From contig DJWN01000130.1 of NCBI GenBank assembly GCA_002440975.1, positions 517-29,961 of the forward strand: a stretch of 29,445 bases of DNA. The letters run 5' to 3'. The position numbers and the translations under genes were made by a program. Each line of letters begins with the position of its first letter. The stretch's first letter is position 1. Of the stretch, positions 8,836 through 17,800 are shown in pieces. A model generated the notes under the pieces. That model searched no databases and had not been told where the DNA came from. It saw only the letters and a program-made list of their open reading frames with translations. Source of the stretch: Bacteroidales bacterium UBA6229. Its GTDB lineage: Bacteria; Bacteroidota; Bacteroidia; Bacteroidales; F082.

Positions 8836-11800
8836 ACTTGTTCAGTTTTAATAATTCCACGATTGTTTAAGATGCTATAAACTATTGGCAAAATAAAAAT
8901 ATTCAGCAGTGTGGATGTCAATAATCCACCCAAAATTACTTGTGCCATAGGGCTTTGAATTTCATTGCCCGGCAAGTCACCTTGCATAGCCAACGGAATT
9001 AACGCCAAAGCTGCGGTAAGAGCTGTCATTAAAATAGCATTCAAACGGTCGGATGAACCTTGTGTTATTGTTTCAATCAAGGAAACTCCTTTGCTTTGCA
9101 ATCGCTGATAATTTGAAATAAGCAATATGCCGTTTCGGGTAGCAATTCCAAAGAGCGTTATAAAACCAATAATTGCAGGAATGCTTAATATGCCCGAAGT
9201 AAAATAGATTGAAAATACCCCGCCAATCAACGCCAATGGCAAGTTGAGCAATATGATTCCGGCAAGTTTAAAGCTTTTAAATTCCTGAAATAGCAGTAAG
9301 AAAATGATAAGTATAGCCAATATGGATGTTATCAGGAGTGTTTTTGAAGCACTTGCTTCGCTTTCGAACTGTCCTCCATATTCAATTCGATAACCTTCGG
9401 GTAGTTCTACATTTTCGGCTACTATAGCTTGTATTTCTTCCACAACGCTTCTTAAATCCCGACCTGCCACGTTTGCAGCAATTACAATTTTACGTTGCAC
9501 ATTTTCCCGGCTTATGGAACTAGGCCCCGAAATTGAAACCACATCGGCCACCTGTTCCAAAGGCACTTTTTTGCCATCATCGGTATCAATAAGCGCAGCA
9601 CGAATCCCCTCAATAGTTTCGGTGTAATCGCTATTCAGGCGCAATACTAAATCGAAGCGGCTTTGACCTTCATAAATATCGGCACGTTTTTCACTGCCAA
9701 AAGCAATATCTACAAACTCGTTAAACTGCTCGATGGTGATGCCATATTCTGCCAACATGTTGCGATTGGCTTTTATCTGTATTTGCGGTATTTCTACCTG
9801 CTGGTCAACATTTACATCAACTAAACCTTCTATTACTGTAATAGCACTTTTAACCTGATTTCCAATGATGAACATCTTATTCAGGTCGTTGCCAAACAGT
9901 TTTATGGCAATATTTGCCCTTGTCCCGGAAAGCATGTGGTCGATGCGATGGCCAAGAGGCTGACCCACAGTTGCGGCTATGCCCGGAATACGAGCAATAG
10001 TTTCGCGTACATCAGCCATGAATTCCTCACGACTTCGGTCTTTGAGTTCAAACGTGGCATCAATTTCGGCACTATTTACTGTTTGCGAATGCTCATCCAA
10101 TTCCCCCCGGCCAGTTCTGCGTGCTGTGCCTTTAATTTCAGGAATGGACAACAATTCGGTTTCTACCAAATTACCAAGTTTGTTACTTTCTTCTAATGAG
10201 GCACCCGGTTTGGTAACCACAGAAAGTGTTAATGAGCCTTCGTTAAATTCAGGCAAAAAGCTACGCCCCATTGAAGAAAACAGCACAAGTGATATGGCAA
10301 ACATTCCAAGGGATGAAAACACTACCGTTTTCTTATGCTTTAACGCCCATGTAAGCGATTTTTCATAGCAGTTGGTTAGCTTACGCACCAACCACTTTTC
10401 TTTTTCATTCTTAGCCAGATACCTTTCATCGGTAAGCATCAATTTAGTAAGCAAAGGTGTTAGGGTCATTGCTACAATTAAAGAAACGAAAAGGGATACT
10501 ATAAACGAAATTCCAAGCGGCTTCAACATACGTCCTTCCATCCCTGACAGGAAGAATAAAGGCAGGAATGCTACAATGATAATCAGTGTAGCATTTAAAA
10601 TAGAAGCACGAATCTCTTTGGATGCTTCAAAAACAACATTAAACGAAGATTGTCTGTCGGCTTTTGGTTTTTGTTGATTTTGCCGTAAGCGTTTATATAC
10701 ATTCTCTACATCAATTATGGCATCGTCAACCAAAGAGCCAATGGCAATAGCCATGCCGCCCAAGCTCATGGTGTTTATGTTTAAGCCCAAAGCTTTTAGC
10801 ACCAATATTGCACCAAGTAAGGACAAAGGAATGGCGGTAAGAGAAATAATGGTTGTACGGAAACTGCCTAAAAAGAGAAACAAAATAATGACTACAAAAA
10901 TTCCGCCTTCGATTAAGGCATTTTGGACATTATTTACCGATGTTTCAATAAAATCGGCCTGACGAAAAATTTTTGTATCTAAAACAACATCGGGGGGTAG
11001 GGCTTTTTGCAGTCCGTTAAGGTTTGCTTCAACCAACTCAGTAAGTTCCAGAGTGTTGGTATTGGGTTGTTTTGAGACGGCTAGAATGATGGCAGGTTTA
11101 GCATTTTGTGAAGCATGTCCCATTTTAATAGCACCGCCAATTTTCACTTCGGCAACGTCTCTTATCCGAACAGGTTTTCCGTTTACCGACTTTATAAATG
11201 AATTTCCCAATTCTTCTACATCAGCAGTCCGAGCCATGCCACGTACAGCATATTCATTACCATACTGCCTTACCGCACTTCCGGCTGAGTTTTGACTTAT
11301 TCCTGTGCAAATATCAGCCAGTTCGAGCATTGAAACTTGGTAGTATTTCATTTTATCGGGATTTGCCAATATCTGATATTGCTTGTAATCACCTCCAATG
11401 ATGGTTACCTGCGAAACGCCTCCGGTTGCCAAAATCAAAGGTTTAACATTCCATTCGGCAATGGTTCTTAAATCCATCATGCTTGTGCTATCGGCTTGAA
11501 TCCCAATAAGGAAAATTTCGCCCATGATGCTCGACTGTGGGGCTAATGTAGGCTGTCCAACACCAATAGGCATTTGCGATGAAACGCTAATGAGTTTTTC
11601 GCTCACAATCTGGCGGGCTTTGAAAATATCAGTACCCCAATCGAATTCGACCCATACAAAGGAGAAGCCTTGCGAAGAAACGGAACGTACCCTGCGAACA
11701 TCAGTAGCTCCATTTACGGCAGTTTCTATGGGAAATGTAACCAAACGTTCCACTTCTTCCGATGCCATTCCGTGGGCATCGGTCATTACAACCACTGTTG

Positions 11801-11933
11801 GGGAAGTAAAATCGGGGAATACATCCACATCCATATTTATGGCGGTTCTCGTCCCTATAACCACCAACAACACTGAAGCGAGCAAAATTAAATATTTGTT
11901 GCTCAGTGAGAATTTTATAATATTATTTAACAT
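8832..11933 (-). CDS. CusA/CzcA-family heavy-metal RND efflux pump
   Basis: A 1033-residue inner-membrane proton antiporter, the usual length for HME-RND pumps. The N-terminal helix is followed by NMDVDVFPDFTSPTVVVMT and by GMASEEVERLVTFPIE, both hallmarks of the CusA/CzcA family. TM4 carries the charged proton-relay segment GGMAIAIGSLVDDAIIDVEN (392-411, with Asp403, Asp404, Asp408 and Glu410). The second half repeats the fold, ending GIATRNGILLISNYQRL. The family is clear, but Cu/Ag versus Zn/Co/Cd specificity cannot be decided from the TM4 motif by eye: it has the 'AIAIG' of CusA but a DD...D pattern closer to divalent-metal pumps. It overlaps the TolC-like gene by ATGA and begins 11 nt after the adaptor gene. 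Confidence 0.92.
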   Translation of the reverse strand: MLNNIIKFSLSNKYLILLASVLLVVIGTRTAINMDVDVFPDFTSPTVVVMTDAHGMASEEVERLVTFPIETAVNGATDVRRVRSVSSQGFSFVWVEFDWGTDIFKARQIVSEKLISVSSQMPIGVGQPTLAPQSSIMGEIFLIGIQADSTSMMDLRTIAEWNVKPLILATGGVSQVTIIGGDYKQYQILANPDKMKYYQVSMLELADICTGISQNSAGSAVRQYGNEYAVRGMARTADVEELGNSFIKSVNGKPVRIRDVAEVKIGGAIKMGHASQNAKPAIILAVSKQPNTNTLELTELVEANLNGLQKALPPDVVLDTKIFRQADFIETSVNNVQNALIEGGIFVVIILFLFLGSFRTTIISLTAIPLSLLGAILVLKALGLNINTMSLGGMAIAIGSLVDDAIIDVENVYKRLRQNQQKPKADRQSSFNVVFEASKEIRASILNATLIIIVAFLPLFFLSGMEGRMLKPLGISFIVSLFVSLIVAMTLTPLLTKLMLTDERYLAKNEKEKWLVRKLTNCYEKSLTWALKHKKTVVFSSLGMFAISLVLFSSMGRSFLPEFNEGSLTLSVVTKPGASLEESNKLGNLVETELLSIPEIKGTARRTGRGELDEHSQTVNSAEIDATFELKDRSREEFMADVRETIARIPGIAATVGQPLGHRIDHMLSGTRANIAIKLFGNDLNKMFIIGNQVKSAITVIEGLVDVNVDQQVEIPQIQIKANRNMLAEYGITIEQFNEFVDIAFGSEKRADIYEGQSRFDLVLRLNSDYTETIEGIRAALIDTDDGKKVPLEQVADVVSISGPSSISRENVQRKIVIAANVAGRDLRSVVEEIQAIVAENVELPEGYRIEYGGQFESEASASKTLLITSILAILIIFLLLFQEFKSFKLAGIILLNLPLALIGGVFSIYFTSGILSIPAIIGFITLFGIATRNGILLISNYQRLQSKGVSLIETITQGSSDRLNAILMTALTAALALIPLAMQGDLPGNEIQSPMAQVILGGLLTSTLLNIFILPIVYSILNNRGIIKTEQV

Positions 11934-11944
11934 GTCTGTACGAT

Positions 11945-13450
11945 TTAATGGTTATGACCTGAATGAGCATCCAATGTTCCTGTTGCCTGTGCCAGTTTTA
12001 CAAGAATAGCACCTTCGGTTACAACACGTTCCTGTTGGGTAATTCCTTTTACTATTTCAGTTTTTAAACCATCTGTTGCACCCACTTTCACTTCTCTTTT
12101 TTCGAAGAGTTCGGGGTGAACCTGTACAAACACAAAATAATTGCCTTGTTCTTCCAATATTGCCGCATTTGGTATTGTTAATGCCTGTGTATTCGTTAAA
12201 GCTTTTAGGTATAATTCCACAAAACCGCCTGAAACAAAAGCTCCTTTATTGTCGATTTGAATGTTAATTGGAAGCAAAAAATTATCGTTATTTGTATTTC
12301 TGCCAAACGAGACTATTTTACCATTTAATTCTGCTAGCGTATAAGTCTGGTTGTTTTGAAGTGTACGAATATTAGCAGATTTGATAGTTGCCAAAACAGG
12401 TGCAAACTTTTGTTGAACTTCGGCTTTTAGCAGAAAGGTTTTGTTTTGAGAAATGGAAACAATGGCTTGTCCGGCTTCAACATATTGACCGTTTTGCACA
12501 AAAACCTGTTTTACAAATCCATTCATTGAACCTATTACATTCTGACCGGATGCACTAAAGATATTAACCAGATTATCATAGTTCGCTTTGGCATTATCGT
12601 ATTGATTTTTTGCATTGAGTAAATCTTTCTCTGATGTGATTTTATCTTTTGCCAATTCAGCTAAACGCTCAAAATCTGCTTTTGCCTTTTCTAAATTGTT
12701 TTTTACTTCCTGAAAATAAACCGCAGAATTATTATTGGCTAATCCATTTCCCGATATGGAAAAAAGTGTTTGTCCGTTTGATACGCTTTTTCCTTCCAAT
12801 ACATTTTCGGCAGCCAACACAACAATACCATTCGATTTAGCTGTAATAATAATTTCATCTCCCTGTGCAGATTGCACCTGAGCAGTAGTCTTAATAACCT
12901 GTCCAAAGGGTTCAACTTTTGGATATTCAGTCGCAAAATCAATTTTCCAAGATTGCTCTTTTGTAAAAACTGTTGCATTGGTTGATGACACAATAACTTC
13001 CTCTGCTGCATGAATCGCATCATGGTCATCGGCATACACATGAATATCGGGAGCAGTTAATTGAAAAGTTCCCTGTTCTGTTACAATGTCAAAAACCAAT
13101 TGACCTGCACCTTCAGTTTCGGGTGTTATTATAAATTTATAGATGCCTTTACGGGTTGGCTTATCAAGGGTATGACTGGTTTCTTTTCCGTTAATTTTTA
13201 AACGAGCAGTCATACTTCCACTCTCCAACGCTTTAAAACTTGGCAAATGGGAGAAATGAGATAATATTTCACCGGATTTTCCAACCACGAAAGGGTCGGC
13301 TTCAGCAAAAACTTCAAATTCGTTACTGTATGCGGTGATTTTTATTGAGACCTTGTCATGGTGTGATTCTTCCGCATCGTGGTTATGATTTGTATGGCAA
13401 CTTGCAAAAATGAATGCAAGAGCAGAAAATAAAATTATCTTATTCTTCAT
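11945..13450 (-). CDS. RND periplasmic adaptor (membrane fusion) lipoprotein
   Basis: A 501-residue protein with a lipoprotein signal (MKNKIILFSALAFIFASC, lipid-modified Cys18). It is followed directly by a His-rich segment (HTNHNHDAEESHHD) and ends in HSGHNH, both likely metal-binding. The middle shows the barrel-sandwich/hairpin organisation of HlyD/CusB adaptors: the lipoyl-like half GIVVLAAENVLEGKSVSNGQ, a coiled-coil hairpin at about 255-300 (VKNNLEKAKADFERLAELAK ... AKNQYDNAKANYDNL), then GFVKQVFVQNGQYVEAGQAI and a beta-barrel. The N-terminal 170 residues form an extra domain common in Bacteroidota metal adaptors. It should bridge the RND pump and the outer-membrane channel and may deliver metal. 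It is the second gene of the operon, 93 nt downstream of the His-rich small protein. Confidence 0.88.
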   Translation of the reverse strand: MKNKIILFSALAFIFASCHTNHNHDAEESHHDKVSIKITAYSNEFEVFAEADPFVVGKSGEILSHFSHLPSFKALESGSMTARLKINGKETSHTLDKPTRKGIYKFIITPETEGAGQLVFDIVTEQGTFQLTAPDIHVYADDHDAIHAAEEVIVSSTNATVFTKEQSWKIDFATEYPKVEPFGQVIKTTAQVQSAQGDEIIITAKSNGIVVLAAENVLEGKSVSNGQTLFSISGNGLANNNSAVYFQEVKNNLEKAKADFERLAELAKDKITSEKDLLNAKNQYDNAKANYDNLVNIFSASGQNVIGSMNGFVKQVFVQNGQYVEAGQAIVSISQNKTFLLKAEVQQKFAPVLATIKSANIRTLQNNQTYTLAELNGKIVSFGRNTNNDNFLLPINIQIDNKGAFVSGGFVELYLKALTNTQALTIPNAAILEEQGNYFVFVQVHPELFEKREVKVGATDGLKTEIVKGITQQERVVTEGAILVKLAQATGTLDAHSGHNH

Positions 13451-13491
13451 TACTGTATTGTTTAAACTTTTAAAAATTGTAGAATAAAATG

Positions 13492-13517
13492 CCTATTTAC
13501 AGCCTACATAAAATAGG
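13492..13517 (-). promoter_or_regulatory. Hairpin between the His-rich gene and the adaptor gene
   Basis: CCTATTT (13492-13498) and AAATAGG (13511-13517) form a 7-bp stem with a 12-nt loop. On the minus strand it is followed by CATTTTATT. It could be an mRNA processing or attenuation hairpin setting the ratio between the first gene and the rest. Evidence is limited to the stem. Confidence 0.3.
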
Positions 13518-13543
13518 AGGGCAACATTCAAAAAAAGAGAAAT

Positions 13544-13999
13544 TTAAACAAAAGAAGGAGGTCCTCGCAGCGCAAACGCTTCGAGGTAACTTAATGAAAG
13601 TAATAAAAAAGGAGGATCTTCGTATAGCTTTCCTTCAAGATTAGGTGGCTTAGAAAGCTCTGTTCGGAATAATTCGGTATAAACGAGCAAAGAAACATCA
13701 CGAATCTGAGAGTTTGATTCTAATAAGTTCGTTCTTTCAATATAAACATCATTCGTTGCTGAAATGTGTTGATGAAAAGGGAATGGATGATTGTGTTCAG
13801 AGTTCTTTTCTTCTTGTTGAGAATTATTATTATGCTGATTCTCTCTACTGTACGGATGTTTGTGTTCATGTTCAATATCAGCCTCATACGTAAGAGAAAA
13901 ATTCAATGCCAAGTCATCATGATGATGAGCAATCATCTCATGACTCAATACTACCAGAAATGACAGTAATAATGATATGGCATATATTTTATTTTTCAT
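13544..13999 (-). CDS. Small His-rich exported protein, first gene of the metal-efflux operon
   Basis: A 151-residue protein of no family I can name with certainty. It has an N-terminal export signal (MKNKIYAISLLLSFLVVLS) directly followed by HEMIAHHHDD. A middle segment rich in His, Glu and Asn (EHEHKHPYSRENQHNNNSQQ ... SEHNHPFPFHQH) could bind metal in the periplasm. The C-terminus ends ALRGPPSFV; a terminal 'R-x-P-P' is also seen in CzcI-type small periplasmic proteins that precede czc operons, which hints at an analogous sensing or buffering role (inference). It lies immediately downstream of a good Bacteroidota promoter and 93 nt before the adaptor. The start is fixed by the signal peptide. 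Confidence 0.78.
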   Translation of the reverse strand: MKNKIYAISLLLSFLVVLSHEMIAHHHDDLALNFSLTYEADIEHEHKHPYSRENQHNNNSQQEEKNSEHNHPFPFHQHISATNDVYIERTNLLESNSQIRDVSLLVYTELFRTELSKPPNLEGKLYEDPPFLLLSLSYLEAFALRGPPSFV

Positions 14000-14004
14000 A
14001 AATG

Positions 14005-14037
14005 CAAAAGTAAATAAAATCTGTCTGTTAAAACAAA
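14005..14037 (-). promoter_or_regulatory. Promoter of the metal-efflux operon
   Basis: On the minus strand, TTTG (14034-14037) is followed after 21 nt by TACTTTTG (14005-14012). This matches the Bacteroidota -33/-7 consensus TTTG-N19-21-TAnnTTTG. The transcript would begin within a few bases of the ATG at 13999, implying a leaderless or nearly leaderless mRNA. Confidence 0.55.
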
Positions 14038-14054
14038 ATTGATATAAGTTAGTT

Positions 14055-14232
14055 CACGGTGTGACGGCAAAATTGCACTCTTTGGTAAAGCATTGGTTTA
14101 TACGTTGGCTTGTGGGGCTTTGGCAATGTGTGCAATGTGGGTTGGGTTTCTTTCTTTTTTTGCGGGGGGAAGAAAAAACAAAATAAATTTCCATCAAATT
14201 TGCACTGTCCTGTCAAAAAGCTAAATCCTTTC
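14055..14232. repeat. Intergenic repeat, copy 2 (5' side of metal operon; direct repeat of the interrupted copy 3)
   Basis: The left part (CACGGTGTGACGGCAAAATT onward) forms an imperfect palindrome: TTGCACTCTTTGGTAAAGC pairs with GCTTTGGCAATGTGTGCAA. The right part, 14144-14232, matches 25405-25497, including 52 identical consecutive bases (14181-14232 and 25446-25497). The match to the other copy continues leftward across the group II intron to 23436. The copy sits just outside the metal-operon promoter. Confidence 0.8.
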
Positions 14233-14290
14233 CTATTTCAATTTTATCACTATCGTATCTGTCTGCTCGTCTGTCGCTCTTACACTTGTT

Positions 14291-14425
14291 GCTAACGTGT
14301 TGCAAATATGGCCCTTAGCCGTTCACTTGCAGGTTGTTTCTTGATTATTCAAATATTCAAGCAATTACATATTTGCTGCTAAGACCGTGAAGCGGCTATG
14401 GGCTATTATTTGCTGTTATGAGCAG
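14291..14425. repeat. Long imperfect palindrome, attC-like, 3' of the 64-aa membrane-protein gene
   Basis: The arms at about 14299-14325 (GTTGCAAATATGGCCCTTAG...) and 14387-14415 (GTGAAGCGGCTATGGGCTAT...) are complementary over roughly 25 nt with a few bulges, around a loop of about 60 nt. Read on the minus strand, the unit begins with CATAAC and ends CGTTAGC, close to the inverse core boxes (RYYYAAC / GTTRRRY) of integron attC sites. Its length of about 130 bp is in the range of long VCR-type attC sites. It directly follows the stop of the 14429-14623 gene, as an attC follows a cassette gene. No integron integrase gene is in the window, so the assignment is tentative. Confidence 0.4.
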
Positions 14426-14428
14426 TTT

Positions 14429-14623
14429 TTAATCATTTCCCTTCGTTTTTGTTTTCCTTATAACAACATTGTAAATTTTCAACAAGATATATAGACCTAT
14501 ACAAAAGACAATTGCAAAAAACAATGAGAAAATTATTGTGTCTTTTGATATCAGAAATCTCATCAAAAACATTACAATGAAACAAGCAACAAAACGAATT
14601 AGTTTTAACTTTACCACTTTCAT
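14429..14623 (-). CDS. Small membrane protein, two predicted helices
   Basis: A 64-residue protein starting MKVVKLKLIRFVACF, with two hydrophobic helices at about 8-24 (FVACFIVMFLMRFLI) and 30-50 (IIFSLFFAIVFCIGLYILL), and a basic tail KTKTKGND. No family is recognised. It stands alone between repeat copies, with an attC-like palindrome 4 nt past its stop, the layout of a single-gene cassette. An overlapping frame from 14645 has no such membrane pattern and was not chosen. Confidence 0.5.
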   Translation of the reverse strand: MKVVKLKLIRFVACFIVMFLMRFLISKDTIIFSLFFAIVFCIGLYILLKIYNVVIRKTKTKGND

Positions 14624-14661
14624 AATAAGTAATTATTTTGCTCATACCCTCGATGCCTAAA

Positions 14662-14820
14662 CCTATCCACGAAGCACAAATTTATTTAGTTTTTTTAAAT
14701 AAACAATTCGTGAGTAATCCCAAAACCGCCCTTAAAAGGCGGTTACTCGGGCAGGAAAGGCGGAAGCTCTTCCCGCAAACTTTGGATTTAGTCAGGCTTT
14801 GAGCGGTTTGCGGGATGTGC
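14662..14820. repeat. Intergenic repeat, copy 4 (3' side of R-M operon)
   Basis: It begins with the same 34 nt as copy 1 at 6829 (two differences). After a variable middle, CTTTGGATTTA recurs as in copy 1, followed by a diverged palindromic end (GCGGTTTGCGGGATGTGC). It lies between the small membrane-protein gene and the stop of hsdR, matching the position of copy 1 behind the metal operon. Confidence 0.55.
14724..14744 (-). terminator. Possible intrinsic terminator of the R-M operon
   Basis: AACCGCC (14724-14730) pairs with GGCGGTT (14738-14744). Read from hsdR (minus strand), the hairpin is followed by TTTTGGG, a short T-run, 107 nt past the hsdR stop. It lies within repeat copy 4. Confidence 0.4.
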
Positions 14821-14850
14821 TTACGACTGTGGGCAGGCGGTTCATATCAA

Positions 14851-17800
14851 TTATTTATTTGTCAATTCGTTTGCAATCATTTCTGCTTGTTTCAATACAG
14901 TTTCAGTAGCGAGCATTTGCATGTCGGGCGGATAACCGTATTTTCTTAAAAGTCTTTTTACTGCAACTTTGAGTTTTGCTTTTACACTTTCTTTAATAGT
15001 CCAGTCAATCGAAGCGTTTTGTTTGATGGTTTCGGTCAAAACAACGGCTAATTCACGCAATTTGTCTTTTTGCATGAGTTCTCTTGCACTGTCGTTGTTT
15101 GCAACAGCTGTATAAAAAGCATATTCAAAATCTGATAAACCCATTGCTTTGGCTTCACTGTCCATTTCAACAATATCCTTGCTCAGGTTTATTAGTTCTT
15201 CTATTACTTCGGCTGCTGTAAGAATCTTATTATGGTATTTCTTAATGGCGTTCTCCAACATTTCCATTAAAGACTTGCTTTTCACAAGGTTCTTTTTAGC
15301 TCTCGATTTTATTTCATCGTTGAGTAATTTTTTCAATACTTCGAGGGCAACATTTTTGTGTTCCATTCCTTTCAGCTCTAAAAGAAATTCTTCTGAAAGT
15401 ATTGAAATATCAGGTTTCTTTAATCCTGCTGCATCGAAAACATCAATTACTTTTTCTGTAACCAATGCCTTGTCAATTACCTGTCGGATGGTTGTTTCAA
15501 TTTCTTCATCGGTTTTGCCCGAGCCTGTACTGTCAAATTTTGCCAAACGTGCCTTTACAGCCTGAAAGAAAGAAATTTCATCTTTGGCATCCATTGCCTG
15601 GTCGTGCGGAATAGCTATTGCAAAAGCTTTTGACAGTGCCGAAACCTCATTTATGTATCGTTTTTTGCCATCTTCCAAGCCCAATATGTGTTCTTCGGCT
15701 GCTAAAATCATTGAAAGCTTTTTGGACGTTTCGGCTTCAAAATAATCTTCGTAATTAAATCCGTGATACATATTTGAAACCACTTCCAGTTTTTCCAACA
15801 TCAACTGAACAGCTTGTTCCTGTAAAATGGTTGGGTCGCCTTTTCCTCCCGCATCGGAATAGAAGGAAAGTGCCTTTTTCAAATCAGATGCAATGCCTAA
15901 ATAATCAACAATTAAACCGCCCGGCTTGTCTTTGTAAACACGGTTTACCCTTGCAATTGCTTGCATCAGGTTATGACCTTTCATTGGTTTGTCAATGTAA
16001 AGCGTGTGCATACTCGGAGCATCAAACCCAGTAAGCCACATATCCCGAACAATAACAAGTTTTAATTCATCATCGGGGTTTTTCATGCGTTCGGCTAAAG
16101 TACGGCGTTGTTCCTTAGTTGTATGATGTTTTGAAATCTTTGATCCATCGGACGAAGAAGAAGTCATTACCACTTTGAGAACGCCTTTGTTCAGTTCATC
16201 GGAATGCCATTCGGGTTTTAGTTTTATAATGGCTTCGTACAAATCAGCTGCAATACGGCGGCTCATGGTAACAATCATTCCTTTGCCTTCAAAAACGGCT
16301 TGCCGTTGCCCGAAATGCTCTATAATATCATTTGCAATCTGGTTTATTCGGTTTTCACTACCTACCAAAGCCTCTAATTGTGTCCACTTGGCTTTTGCTT
16401 TTTGGGTATCGGTTAAATCTTCCTGGTCGAGTTCATCGTCTAAGTCATCAACTAACTTTTTGCCTTCTTCGCTCAAATTTACTTTTGCCAATCGGCTTTC
16501 GTAATAAATACGGACAGTAGCCCCATCTTCAACGGCTTGGGCTATATCGTAAATGTCCACATAATTGCCGAAAACGGCAGGGGTATTTACATCGGTGTTT
16601 TCAATGGGTGTGCCTGTAAAACCAAGATATGTTGCATTTGGCAAAGCATCACGCATATATTTTGCAAAACCGTAAACTATTTTTTTACCAATTAATTCGC
16701 CTTTCTCGTTTTTGTCGTCAATGGTTTTGGCTTTAAAACCGTATTGGGTGCGGTGGGCTTCATCGGCAATAACCACAATGTTTTCACGACTGGAAAGCAA
16801 TTCGTAAACATTGCCATTACCTGCCCGCGTGCTTCCACGTGCAGGCGGGTCAGGTTGAAATTTCTGAATGGTTGTAAAAACCACACCACCCGAACCAACT
16901 TTTAAAAGTTCTTTCAGTTGGGTTCTATTTTCGGCTTGTACAGGCTCTTGGCGTAATAACTGTTTTGATGCCGCAAATGTGTCAAAAAGCTGGTCGTCCA
17001 AATCGTTACGGTCGGTAATTACCACAATGGTTGGGTTATCCATTGCCAATACTATTTTACCAGTATAGAAAACCATTGAAAGCGACTTACCGCTCCCTTG
17101 TGTGTGCCAAACTACACCTCCTTTTCGGTCGCCAATGGGTTGTTTTTTTACACCCGACACTCCGTAACTTTCTGGTGATTCCATTACCATACTCAACGGC
17201 GTTTCTTTTTCAACCGAAAATCCTGATGCTCTTAATGTGGATTCAACAGCACGGTTTACAGCATAATATTGGTGATACGCTGCAAGCTTTTTAACTGTGG
17301 TTATTGTTATAATTCCCGTTTCCGGGTCTTCTCGTTTTGATTTTTCAAATACAATAAAATGACGGATTAAATCAATCAAGGTTTCTTTATTGAGCATACC
17401 CAAAATAAGGGTTTCTAACTGGCTAACCAAATGCGATGCTTCGGCTTTACCATCGGCAGACTTCCACGCCATAAAACGACTGAAACCTGCTGAAATAGAA
17501 CCTGCCTTGGCTTCCAACCCATCGGAAATTACTACAAAACCGTTGTATGTAAACAGCGATGGAATTATGGTTTTGTAAGTTTCAATTTGCTTGAATGCCG
17601 AATGAATGGTAGCGTTTTCGTCTGCTGCGTTTTTCAATTCGATTACCACCAACGGAATACCATTGACAAATAAAATTACATCGGGGCGTTTATTATTGTT
17701 GTTTTCCACAACAGTAAACTGGTTGGCAACTACAAAATCATTGTTGTACGGATTTTTAAAATCAATCAACCAAACACGGTCGCCACGGTCATCGCCATCA

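Noticed and set aside
14110..14295. Open frame containing KFPSNLHCPVKKLNPF
   Set aside because: The same peptide appears in a frame at 25396-25590 only because both lie in the direct repeat; the rest of each frame differs and shows no protein-like pattern.
14433..14645. 70-residue minus-strand frame overlapping the small membrane-protein gene
   Set aside because: Cys/Asn-rich with no membrane or domain pattern; the other frame gives two clean helices.
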